Part shown: positions 33,352 to 41,018 of the stretch, piece by piece
Position numbering within the stretch: the stretch's first letter is position 1
Layout of the letters: every line of letters starts with the position of its first letter
Origin: Streptococcus sp. HPH0090
Lineage (GTDB): Bacteria; Bacillota; Bacilli; Lactobacillales; Streptococcaceae
Length of the DNA: 64,000 nucleotides
Direction of reading: 5' to 3'
Assembly (NCBI RefSeq): GCF_000411475.1
Contig: NZ_KE150464.1
Coordinates: forward strand, 682,001 to 746,000
The notes under the pieces: model-generated
Databases searched by the model: none
Told to the model about the DNA's origin: nothing
What the model saw: only the letters and a program-made list of their open reading frames with translations
Made by a program: the position numbers and the translations under genes

Positions 33352-33639
33352 TTAAAATAAATCAGAATGAGTTCCAATTCGTTCAAAAACTACATGTGTT
33401 CCCCGTTCTAAATAATAATAAATCATAAGTAAATCTGATTTTCTACCACCAATATGTATTTCCCATAATTTTGGAATCCTTTTTCTAGGCTCTAAAATAT
33501 GCTTTTTATACTCATAACCTAATTCTTCATTATTAATAATCTTTTTAACTGCTTCATTGATTGGAGTTATATCTACTCCACGTTTAATAATTTTAGATAA
33601 ATCCTTATTATATCTATTCGAAAACTCATAACTCAGCAT
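33352..33639 (-). CDS. YafQ/RelE-type mRNA interferase toxin
   Basis: A 95-residue toxin of the RelE superfamily. LSKIIKRGVDITPINEAVKKI, then KHILEPRKRIPKLWEIHIG and DLLMIYYYLERGTHVVFERIGTHSDLF match YafQ-type mRNA interferases, which cut mRNA at the ribosome. Its start overlaps the antitoxin stop by 14 bases. It would stabilise the ICE by post-segregational killing. Confidence 0.85.
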   Translation of the reverse strand: MLSYEFSNRYNKDLSKIIKRGVDITPINEAVKKIINNEELGYEYKKHILEPRKRIPKLWEIHIGGRKSDLLMIYYYLERGTHVVFERIGTHSDLF

Positions 33640-33967
33640 TTTCTTTCACCATTCTTTCAAAGTATTCATCAACACTTTCATTACATTTTGATATTCCATG
33701 TTCTTCATATTTCTTCATACTTTCTTTAAAAGAATTTTGAGTTACTTCATTATATTCATCTAAATTTCTTGTCCTAATATAATCTCCATTACTTAAATCA
33801 AACTCATAATCTTTATCCAATTTTAAATCAAAAGGAATACTTCTAGTTAGTACACTTTGCTTCAAAAACAATTTTACAGCAGTTGACATATCTAGCCCAA
33901 GTTCATTAAATATTTCAGTTGCTTCTTTTTTCAAATCATCATCTACTCTTACAGCAATTTGTGACAT
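33626..33967 (-). CDS. RelB/DinJ family antitoxin
   Basis: A 113-residue antitoxin. The N-terminal ribbon-helix-helix (about 1-45, with VRVDDDLKKEATEIFNELG and MSTAVKLFLKQ) binds its own promoter; the C-terminal helices would neutralise YafQ. The overlap with the toxin gene is usual for this family. It lies nearest the right ICE end, with a promoter upstream. Confidence 0.88.
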   Translation of the reverse strand: MSQIAVRVDDDLKKEATEIFNELGLDMSTAVKLFLKQSVLTRSIPFDLKLDKDYEFDLSNGDYIRTRNLDEYNEVTQNSFKESMKKYEEHGISKCNESVDEYFERMVKENAEL

Positions 33968-33996
33968 ATCAATTCTCCTTTTTTTCTTGTATATCT

Positions 33997-34025
33997 ATTG
34001 TATCACTTTTAGACAGACAATTCAA
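33997..34025 (-). promoter_or_regulatory. Promoter of the RelB/YafQ operon
   Basis: On the minus strand TTGAAT (34020-34025), a 17-base spacer and TACAAT (33997-34002) lie about 30 bases upstream of the antitoxin ATG. Confidence 0.6.
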
Positions 34026-34102
34026 ATTTTTATATTCATTAAACACAAAATAAAATAGATCAGCTATCTGATCCACTTAATTTTATATTCAATTTATTTT
34101 TT

Positions 34103-34130
34103 GGTCAAATTTTGGTCAAGTTTTGGTCAA
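34103..34130. repeat. Right ICE end repeat (attR candidate)
   Basis: Three GGTCAA copies lie 11 bases apart (34103, 34114, 34125). The first 17 bases match the left end exactly. It lies about 20 bases from the end of the 34150 gene. Confidence 0.6.
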
Positions 34131-34149
34131 AAAATCAAAATATACTATC

Positions 34150-35043
34150 CTATTTTAAAAAACTAAATTGTGATGATTGCCTGTAAATAAACACATTAAA
34201 TATTCTTTGTATTTCTTTGCACTTCTTAAAATGCCGTGGATAGACATAGAACTGTTGTCCTTGTGGAAACTGATTTTGAACTTGCCATTTTTCAAAATCT
34301 TGCAGAAAAGTCTTATGAGACGGCATATTAACTGCTTCGAACATAGAATGATCAAAATATTTCACCAAGCGATAAAGACCATGAACTTCATCAGCAAAAC
34401 ATTTATCTATCTTTTCAAAGGGATAACCCCGTCTCTGATAAGCTAGGCATAAGTTTTGTAAGTCTTGGCTTATCCCAGCTGTGTCTTTTTTTGCCAAGTG
34501 TATGAAGTAACGAACAGAAAATTCTTCCATACCTGTTCGTTTTTTCTTCTCTAGAAACTGTTGTGCCAATATAAGAGACTCTGATAATCTGTCTTCATCT
34601 TGATAATAAAGAGCGTATAAAAGATTGATGACATTTTGGGGATAATAGATTCCTTTCAGTAAAGGCAAGTCTTTTGGTATAAAAGATGGAATGACTGAAA
34701 AATCGTTACAAGCAAAAGAGGTAAATAAGCCTCTCAAAATACCATCAGTATAGATTGTACCACTAGCAAGCAAACCGCCTCTAATCAATTCTTCTCTTCC
34801 TATTTGCCACAAAGCATTATTTAATTGTTTATAATCTCCGTCTAGAAAAGCTGTATAGTATGCAAAATATTTAATATCATCTAGCAATAAACTACTGTAC
34901 AACTTTGTCCTTAAAACCTTATCAGACGATACTTTTGAATCCTTCAAATACTTTTGAAAAATTCTTTGATTAGACTCTTCAAATTCCTCCCAGTTTATTG
35001 GAACAGAATAATAACCCCAATCATTAAAACGATCTTCTCGCAT
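34150..35043 (-). CDS. Possible Imm49-family immunity protein
   Basis: A 297-residue all-alpha protein with no signal peptide. It opens with MREDRFNDWGYYSVPINWEE and has central helices with GREELIRGGLLASGTIYTDG. Size and composition resemble Imm49 proteins, which protect against polymorphic toxins, but I am not sure. No cognate toxin gene is visible beside it. It lies between the ICE end and rpsU; the ribosome binding site is weak. Confidence 0.45.
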   Translation of the reverse strand: MREDRFNDWGYYSVPINWEEFEESNQRIFQKYLKDSKVSSDKVLRTKLYSSLLLDDIKYFAYYTAFLDGDYKQLNNALWQIGREELIRGGLLASGTIYTDGILRGLFTSFACNDFSVIPSFIPKDLPLLKGIYYPQNVINLLYALYYQDEDRLSESLILAQQFLEKKKRTGMEEFSVRYFIHLAKKDTAGISQDLQNLCLAYQRRGYPFEKIDKCFADEVHGLYRLVKYFDHSMFEAVNMPSHKTFLQDFEKWQVQNQFPQGQQFYVYPRHFKKCKEIQRIFNVFIYRQSSQFSFLK

Positions 35044-35101
35044 CTTTTGATATTCTTTTATATACTCTCTCGTGAGAACCTCTTATTCTTAAACAATGTG
35101 C

Positions 35102-35129
35102 AAAAAAAGACTAGACAAGTCTAGTCTTT
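35102..35129 (-). terminator. Terminator of rpsU
   Basis: A perfect 11-bp stem, AAAGACTAGAC with GTCTAGTCTTT, then a T-run on the minus strand. Confidence 0.9.
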
Positions 35130-35137
35130 CATTTTAA

Positions 35138-35314
35138 TTAGAATTTTTTACGTTTACGAGCTGCTTCTGATTTACGTTTACGTTTTACAGAAGGTTTTTC
35201 ATAGAATTCACGTTTGCGTGTTTCTTGAAGAGTACCAGCTTTAGTAACCGCACGTTTGAAACGACGAAGTGCATCGTCAAGAGATTCATTCTTACGTACT
35301 ACTGTTTTAGACAT
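35138..35314 (-). CDS. rpsU: 30S ribosomal protein S21
   Basis: A 58-residue, very basic ribosomal protein ([20 protein letters not shown] then [15 protein letters not shown]) that helps mRNA binding to the 30S subunit. I chose the ATG at 35314, with a GGGAGTG site eight bases upstream; a frame from 35338 adds eight non-family residues. It is a normal member of the family in a normal core position. Confidence 0.97.
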
Positions 35315-35413
35315 TATTTTCACTCCCTTCAAGTTCAAGATCTATTCTATTTTACATGGATTGATAAAAATTGTCAAGAAAAAATAGTGCATTTCATTAT
35401 TTTTCATTGACAT

Positions 35414-35439
35414 AAAAAAAGGACCCTAAAGTCCTTTTT
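35414..35439 (-). terminator. Terminator of the Cna-like adhesin
   Basis: GGAC/GTCC core extended by A/T arms, with a long T-tract on the minus strand, 26 bases after the stop. Confidence 0.8.
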
Positions 35440-35464
35440 ATTAACTATCTTTTTCTAAACTCAA

Positions 35465-37138
35465 TTATTTAGAAAATTTCTTTTTCATAACGAGAGTACC
35501 TGCCAAGATAGATACACCAGCAATAACTAATGCAATACCTGTAGACTCACCAGTATTTGGAAGACTTGGTTTGTCTTCTGTAGTAGTGGTTTCAGATACT
35601 TCTGGTTTTGAAGTTGTTGAAGTCGTCTTTGGCACTTCTGTTGTTGAAGTTGTTGTTGAAGCTTCTGTTGTTGTTGAAGTTGTCGTTGGCTCTTCTGTCG
35701 TTGTTGTTGAAGTTGTCGTTGGCTCTTCTGTCGTTGTTGTTGAAGTCGTTGTTGGAGCTTCTGTCGTTGTTGTTGTGGTTGTCGTCGGAGCTTCCGTCGT
35801 TGTTGTCGAAGTTGTCGTCGGAGCTTCTGTTGTTGTTGAAGTTGTCGTTGTTGTGGTTTGTTCTTTTGGATTGACAATTGTTTTCGTAACTGACTTATCA
35901 GTTCCAAAATCTGTTACATTCACTTCCGTGTCTGCTGTATTTATCACATATCCCTTTGGTGCTTCCACCTCAGTTAGGATATACTTATCTTTCAAAAGGC
36001 CAGTTACTGTAATTTTACCTTCAGCATCTGTAACATACTCACCAATAACTTGATTGTTAGCTTGTCTTACAACCTTAAATTTAGCGCCAGCTACCGGTTG
36101 GTTTTCATTATCAACTTTATGGATATTTATCGTGAAGACATATCCAATCCCTGAACCACCAGATACTTGAACTACAGTTGATTGTACAACCTCTTTAATA
36201 GTTGTACCTTTACCTTTTAAGACAGCGTCATTATTCAAGATTTCGCCATCTGCTGGTGAATAATTAGCTTGAACATTATATTCAATGCGGTACTGGTCAT
36301 TTTCTGTAATATCACCAAGTTTAATAACAAATGACTGACCATCTTCACTCACTGTAATGGTATGTTGGTCTGTTACATCTGTTCTATCTGTAAATTCCCA
36401 TAGACCGTTCACATAGTTAAATTTACCTTTGATGATACGAATACTATCTTTGATATAAGATGCATTAGAAAACTTCAATGTATCTTCTACCGTTGCATCT
36501 TGAAGGCTTTCTTTGGTACGGTTAATTGAAATCGTGTAAGAAAGTGTTTTTTGGTCTTCACTACTTACCCATCCAGTTTTATTGATTAATTCAGGATTTC
36601 CATCTCCAACACCAGTAAAGTTAACCTTACCAACGACTCGTGTTTTCCCATTAATAGTAACTTCGATAGGGATTTCTCCTTTTTCAGGGTGCTTTTGGAA
36701 ATCCACTCGAGTATAGACAAAGAAAGACCCGCTTGTATCAGAGTGCTTTTCTACATAATCCGTATACGTTAATACGATATGTTTTTTTGTTTCGTCAATC
36801 TTAGCATTCGCAATGACCTCATTTGTTTTTTCATCACGAATTTCAAAGTTTTCTGATTCGATATATAAAGCATCTGACAAATCAACAACTGTGGTATCAC
36901 CGGCTTTAACATCTTTGTCTGTCAAATCATAAGTTGCGTTAAGCCTAAATGTAACCCACTGTTCCAAATCTTTCTCAAGATCACCGCCTGAATTATTTGC
37001 AATATCTAATGACGTAATGGCATCAATAGTCTTACTACTCGCTGCATTTTCTGCAAAAGCTTTGTTCAAGCTAAGAGAAAAAATGATCGTAAATAAGCAA
37101 ATAATGAACGAAAAAAATGCTATTTTTTTCTTATTCAC
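35465..37138 (-). CDS. Cna-type LPXTG adhesin with Thr-rich stalk
   Basis: A 557-residue MSCRAMM-like surface protein. The signal peptide is about residues 1-29. Cna-like collagen-binding/Ig folds (about 40-330; EQWVTFRLNATYDLTDKDV opens them) would ligate host matrix. A SpaA/CnaB repeat domain (about 335-420, with KVDNENQPVAGAKFKVV) follows. The stalk holds about 10 degenerate STTTTEAPTTT units. LPNTG, a hydrophobic helix and a Lys-rich end give sortase anchoring. The ligand is unknown. Compare the similar Thr stalk at 7036. Confidence 0.85.
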   Translation of the reverse strand: MNKKKIAFFSFIICLFTIIFSLSLNKAFAENAASSKTIDAITSLDIANNSGGDLEKDLEQWVTFRLNATYDLTDKDVKAGDTTVVDLSDALYIESENFEIRDEKTNEVIANAKIDETKKHIVLTYTDYVEKHSDTSGSFFVYTRVDFQKHPEKGEIPIEVTINGKTRVVGKVNFTGVGDGNPELINKTGWVSSEDQKTLSYTISINRTKESLQDATVEDTLKFSNASYIKDSIRIIKGKFNYVNGLWEFTDRTDVTDQHTITVSEDGQSFVIKLGDITENDQYRIEYNVQANYSPADGEILNNDAVLKGKGTTIKEVVQSTVVQVSGGSGIGYVFTINIHKVDNENQPVAGAKFKVVRQANNQVIGEYVTDAEGKITVTGLLKDKYILTEVEAPKGYVINTADTEVNVTDFGTDKSVTKTIVNPKEQTTTTTTSTTTEAPTTTSTTTTEAPTTTTTTTTEAPTTTSTTTTEEPTTTSTTTTEEPTTTSTTTEASTTTSTTEVPKTTSTTSKPEVSETTTTEDKPSLPNTGESTGIALVIAGVSILAGTLVMKKKFSK

Positions 37139-37363
37139 CTTAAGTTGTCTCCTTAAATTTAATTGTTTAGACGTTAAACGATTTCAGTATACCAGTATTT
37201 TTTACCAAAGTCTAGTTTTATTCTTAAAATAGTTTGAAATATATTTATAAAAAATATTTTTTATAATTTTTATGTTTGCTAGGTATTACTTTTTTATAAT
37301 TCATTCAATCCTGGCTGTTAGATTTTTTTATTTTTACTAATCAAACATCAATATAAAATAAAA

Positions 37364-37394
37364 AGACCAATCAAAGTATGCTATTGATTGGTCT
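37364..37394 (-). terminator. Terminator of nagB
   Basis: An 11-bp stem, AGACCAATCAA with TTGATTGGTCT, then T-rich sequence on the minus strand. Confidence 0.85.
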
Positions 37395-37408
37395 ATATAA
37401 ATGTCAAC

Positions 37409-38116
37409 TTATTTCTTTAATAAACTAAGCGCTTCTGCATCCGCAATAATAGTCACATCCGGATGATTTTGTAAACTACTTGCTGGTAGATTTTCAGTCA
37501 CTGGACCTTCAACAGTTCCGGCAATCGCTTCTGCTTTTGAGGGACCATAAGCAAATAGAACAATAGACTTAGCATCTAAAATATTTTTGATTCCCATTGA
37601 GATAGCTTGTGTTGGGACGTCTTCGATTTTATCAAAGAAACGAGAATTAGCTTCAATCGTAGACTGATCAAGATCTACAAGGTGTGTTTGGCTGTCAAAG
37701 GAAGTTCCTGGTTCGTTAAATCCAATGTGACCATTACGACCAATTCCCAAAATTTGTAAATCAACTGGATGATCTGCAAGAATTTGATTATAGCGTTCTA
37801 CTTCTTCTTCTGCATTGTCTTTAACTCCCCGAGGCAAAAAGCTTTCTTTAAATGGCTTTTTATTGAACAGATGTTCTTGCATGAAATAACGATAAGATTG
37901 AGGATTATCTCCATCTAATCCTACATATTCGTCCAAGTTGACACTTGTAAGGTTTGAAAAATCAAGGTCACTCTCAACGATTTCTCTGTAGAACTCAAGC
38001 GGGCTACTACCTGTTGCAAGCCCTAATGTTTGAGCACCATTTGCTAGCTTTTCTTTTAAAATTTCAAAAGCTACTTTCCCACCTTCTTCAGGATTTTTTA
38101 CTTGAATAACTTTCAT
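37409..38116 (-). CDS. nagB: Glucosamine-6-phosphate deaminase
   Basis: A 235-residue enzyme that converts glucosamine-6-phosphate to fructose-6-phosphate and ammonia in amino-sugar catabolism. [25 protein letters not shown] and [17 protein letters not shown] are family motifs. It has its own consensus promoter with a NagR-like site and a cre-like site. Confidence 0.95.
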   Translation of the reverse strand: MKVIQVKNPEEGGKVAFEILKEKLANGAQTLGLATGSSPLEFYREIVESDLDFSNLTSVNLDEYVGLDGDNPQSYRYFMQEHLFNKKPFKESFLPRGVKDNAEEEVERYNQILADHPVDLQILGIGRNGHIGFNEPGTSFDSQTHLVDLDQSTIEANSRFFDKIEDVPTQAISMGIKNILDAKSIVLFAYGPSKAEAIAGTVEGPVTENLPASSLQNHPDVTIIADAEALSLLKK

Positions 38117-38143
38117 AATTGTTCCTCCACATTTCTTTATTTT

Positions 38144-38187
38144 ATTATATGGTATAGACCAATTTTTGTCAAGTGAAAACGGTTTAA
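38144..38187 (-). promoter_or_regulatory. nagB promoter with NagR- and cre-like sites
   Basis: The minus strand has TTGACA (38167-38172), 17 bases, TATAAT (38144-38149). The spacer holds TGGTCTATACCA (38150-38161), like NagR operators. TGAAAACGGTTTAA on the plus strand (38174-38187) resembles a CcpA cre box upstream of -35. Confidence 0.75.
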
Positions 38188-38217
38188 TATTTTAAATTTT
38201 AATAAGCAAAATTTCAT

Positions 38218-38263
38218 AAAAAAAAAAAAAAAAAAAAAGAGAAAAACTAATTAGTCTTCTCTT
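38218..38263 (-). terminator. Terminator with a 21-base T-tract
   Basis: The minus strand has an AAGAGAA/TTCTCTT stem around a self-complementary ACTAATTAGT, then 21 consecutive T residues (A21 at 38218-38238 on the plus strand). It ends the 38286 adhesin gene. Confidence 0.75.
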
Positions 38264-38285
38264 TTTAAATAATTCTTAGATTAAA

Positions 38286-40778
38286 TTAATCTTCTTTTTT
38301 CTTTCGTGACAAAGCATAACCTGCTGTAGCTAAACCAACAAGTGCTGAATATGTCATGAATGATTGATCAGCTGAACCAGTATTTGGCAAGTTTTTCTTA
38401 GCTGGTTCTGGTTTAATAGCTTGTGAAGTTTCTTCTGATTTTTTGACTACCACATTTTTGTGCCATTCAATAACTGGCTTTTCTACTTCTTTTTTAACTG
38501 GATCTTTCAGCAACTCTGGATCTTGTGGTTTAATTGGTTGACTTGGGAGAACAGGTACAGCTTTGTACTCTGGCTTGCTAGGTGGAATTGGGTTTTCTTT
38601 AACAATCGGTACTTCAAGTAACTCTGGCTTTTCAGGTTTTACAGGAGGAGTTGGCTCAGTTGGTTTAACTGGTTCCTCACCTGGGTCTTGAGGGAAGGCA
38701 ACATTTGTTTGAATTGAAAACCAATAAAGTGTCGCTTCTCCTGTTGCATTTGCACCTTTTACGATAAATTCAAGATGATTATTTTTTAAAAGAACAGCAC
38801 CACCACCATAGTAGAGGTAAGGACTCTTTGGATCATCCCAACCCTTAGTCTCACTTGAAGAATCAGCATTAAAGGTAGCTCCTTGAGACATGTATTGATT
38901 TTGATCTTTTGAATAGACTAATTTTGTAGATGCATCCTGATCAACACTTGAATTTGGTAGTTTAATAAATTCATTGTCACCAATATTTACATACTCAATG
39001 TGAGGTGTATTTTGGTGTTTCATCTTAGGTGTGTATCGCAAAACACCTGATGTAGCATCTACTGTGTAGCTACCGATAACATCTGATTGATTGTTAAATG
39101 TGTAGTCCTCGGTCCCAACTGAATGACCATTACCACCACCAGAAGCATTTACTGTTGTTTCGTCAACTACAGTTTCTTCAGTAACTTTAAAGGCATCATC
39201 CACCCATGTCGCTTTTTGTGCAACAATTTTCAACGGATTGCTTGCATCGATATAGACTTCTGCACTACCAAAGTCAGCTTTACCACTTTTGACAACAACA
39301 TCTGCTCCATCAAGTGTTGGATTGCTTCCGTCTGCGTATGGATCCCAAGTTCCACGAACTGTATTTCCATCGCTATCTTTAGCTTCCACAACTAGAGCAC
39401 GAGGTTTATCGTTTTCAACATAAGATGCACCATTCCAGTGGTTGAGTGAGTTAAGAGCAAGAAGTGCATTCGGATTAGTCAAGCTAAGCAATTGATTATT
39501 CTTATCATAAAACTCAATGTCCACAGCAACTATTGCAGGATTTTCAGTTTCTGTTGAACTTCCGATTGTCATTGTAACTGCTGGATCATTATAAATTTGA
39601 ACAATACCTCTTCCGTCAGAAGAAGGAAGACTTTTTACCTCGTATTTGTATACGACTTTAGCAATTGGTATTTCTTTATTTCCATAAGTTATTTTCGCTT
39701 GGGTTAAACCATTGTATGTTACATCGAATTTATCTCCGACTTTTACAACTGCCCACTCAATTTCGTTATTAGCATATGGGTTTGTTGTTGTTAAATCAGA
39801 ATCTTTTAAATTCTTAGTTTCATACATTTTGGTTGCTTTCCCATCACCATACATACGAGATTGACCTTCTCTTGTCAAGTAGGTTGTTAATCCAGTTATT
39901 TGGTGTGTGATTTTTGTCGTTTCTCCTTCAGCAAGTTCTTCAGGAAGAAGAGTCAAATCTTGTTTGTATTTTTCGGGATTTCCACCACGTTCAGCAACCA
40001 TTTTATTGAAAGCTTCTTTGGCATCATCATATTGTGCTTTCTTCTTATTATAAACTTCAAGTTCAATCAAGTAAGCAGCTTGTGCTTCATCATATGCAGC
40101 TTTCTTAGTTTTGTACTCCGCCATTTTAGCTTCATATTCTTCTTGAGCTAATTTGTTGCTGTTAGTAGCTTCCTGATTCGCCTTCACAGATGCATTGTAT
40201 GCTGCTAAGGCTTTATTATATTCCTCAAGTTTCTTTTCATAAGCAGCACGTGTTTCTGCATTACTTTCTTCTACCGCTGCTTTTTCAGTCAAAGCTTTCT
40301 CATAAGCAACTAACTGTTCATTGTATGAATTAAGTTCTTTCTCATAGTTTACTTGTGCAGTAGCATTTTTACTAGCAACTTCAGCTTTTTCTTTTTCGTA
40401 AGCTACATTGTTGGCTGCGACTTGAGCTTTGTAATCAGCTACAGTTTTTTGAATATCCGTAACTTGTTTTTCGTAATCTTTTGTAGCAGATTCTTCAGAA
40501 TCATGTTGTTTAGTCTCAGTTTCTTTTACTTCAAGACCTTCATTTGTTGCAACAGTTTTAGCTTTTTCCAAAGCGTCTGGAACAACAACTTCTTTCATAT
40601 CTTTACTAGCTACTATTGTAGTTGAAGAGATAGGGTTAGTAGCTGATGAAGTTTCATCTGCAGATACTGATGCAATTCCTGCAGCAGTGATCACTGTCGC
40701 TACAGCAACAGATCCAAAAGCAACAGAGGTTTTTCTCAAAGCATATTTAATCTTTTTTTGACCTTTTAACGATGACAT
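38286..40778 (-). CDS. Antigen I/II-like LPXTG adhesin (GbpC/Spa domain)
   Basis: An 830-residue surface protein. The YSIRK-like signal is near residues 10-41. An Ala-rich coiled-coil stalk (about 75-265) has repeats of the AYEKELNSYNEQLVAYEKA kind. A GbpC/antigen I/II V-type lectin-like domain (about 280-640) follows, then a Pro-rich stalk (about 650-770). LPNTG near 797, a hydrophobic helix and KKKED end it. It resembles AgI/II adhesins but is shorter. It likely binds a salivary or glycan ligand. Confidence 0.85.
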   Translation of the reverse strand: MSSLKGQKKIKYALRKTSVAFGSVAVATVITAAGIASVSADETSSATNPISSTTIVASKDMKEVVVPDALEKAKTVATNEGLEVKETETKQHDSEESATKDYEKQVTDIQKTVADYKAQVAANNVAYEKEKAEVASKNATAQVNYEKELNSYNEQLVAYEKALTEKAAVEESNAETRAAYEKKLEEYNKALAAYNASVKANQEATNSNKLAQEEYEAKMAEYKTKKAAYDEAQAAYLIELEVYNKKKAQYDDAKEAFNKMVAERGGNPEKYKQDLTLLPEELAEGETTKITHQITGLTTYLTREGQSRMYGDGKATKMYETKNLKDSDLTTTNPYANNEIEWAVVKVGDKFDVTYNGLTQAKITYGNKEIPIAKVVYKYEVKSLPSSDGRGIVQIYNDPAVTMTIGSSTETENPAIVAVDIEFYDKNNQLLSLTNPNALLALNSLNHWNGASYVENDKPRALVVEAKDSDGNTVRGTWDPYADGSNPTLDGADVVVKSGKADFGSAEVYIDASNPLKIVAQKATWVDDAFKVTEETVVDETTVNASGGGNGHSVGTEDYTFNNQSDVIGSYTVDATSGVLRYTPKMKHQNTPHIEYVNIGDNEFIKLPNSSVDQDASTKLVYSKDQNQYMSQGATFNADSSSETKGWDDPKSPYLYYGGGAVLLKNNHLEFIVKGANATGEATLYWFSIQTNVAFPQDPGEEPVKPTEPTPPVKPEKPELLEVPIVKENPIPPSKPEYKAVPVLPSQPIKPQDPELLKDPVKKEVEKPVIEWHKNVVVKKSEETSQAIKPEPAKKNLPNTGSADQSFMTYSALVGLATAGYALSRKKKED

Positions 40779-40931
40779 GATTATTCCTTCTTTTATTTTA
40801 AATTTAAAATGTTCTCAAGCATAAAAAGATTTGATTCTTAAAAACATGTTAAGTTTATCAAAAAAGATATGTAATTTCAATAGTTTTCACTTTCTTTCAA
40901 TATTTTTTTCATAAATCTTTTAAAAACTATA

Positions 40932-40963
40932 AAAAGGCCTTGCTCTTACGAGCAAAGCCTTTT
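40932..40963 (-). terminator. Terminator of the 41019 surface protein
   Basis: AAAGGCCTTGCTC/GAGCAAAGCCTTT arms with a four-base loop, then a T-tract on the minus strand. Confidence 0.85.
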
Positions 40964-41018
40964 CATTTCAGAACTAAAATCGTTAGTTTTTCACTAGATT
41001 AATGTGAACCTATCAATT

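Larger units (their letters stand above)
9076..34119. mobile_element. Integrative and conjugative element, MobT/Tn916-ICESt1 superfamily, about 25 kb
   Basis: Boundaries are inferred from a shared 17-bp sequence, GGTCAAATTTTGGTCAA, at 9076-9092 and 34103-34119, just outside the integrase and just outside the toxin-antitoxin genes. Inside are a tyrosine recombinase, a MobT relaxase, a TcpA coupling protein, VirB4-, VirB6- and VirB1-like T4SS parts, TcpC/TcpE, ArdA-type proteins, an ImmR/ImmA-like switch and a RelB/YafQ pair. The core neighbours hprK and rpsU lie outside. The element appears complete. It carries no resistance gene that I can see; its cargo is surface adhesin, toxin-antitoxin and anti-restriction genes. 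Confidence 0.88.

Noticed and set aside
35052..35066. Short TCTC-GAGA inverted repeat upstream of the Imm49-like gene
   Set aside because: Too short and AT-surrounded to call an operator.
35571..36053. 160-codon plus-strand frame rich in Val
   Set aside because: It is a shadow of the Thr-repeat stalk of the adhesin on the minus strand.
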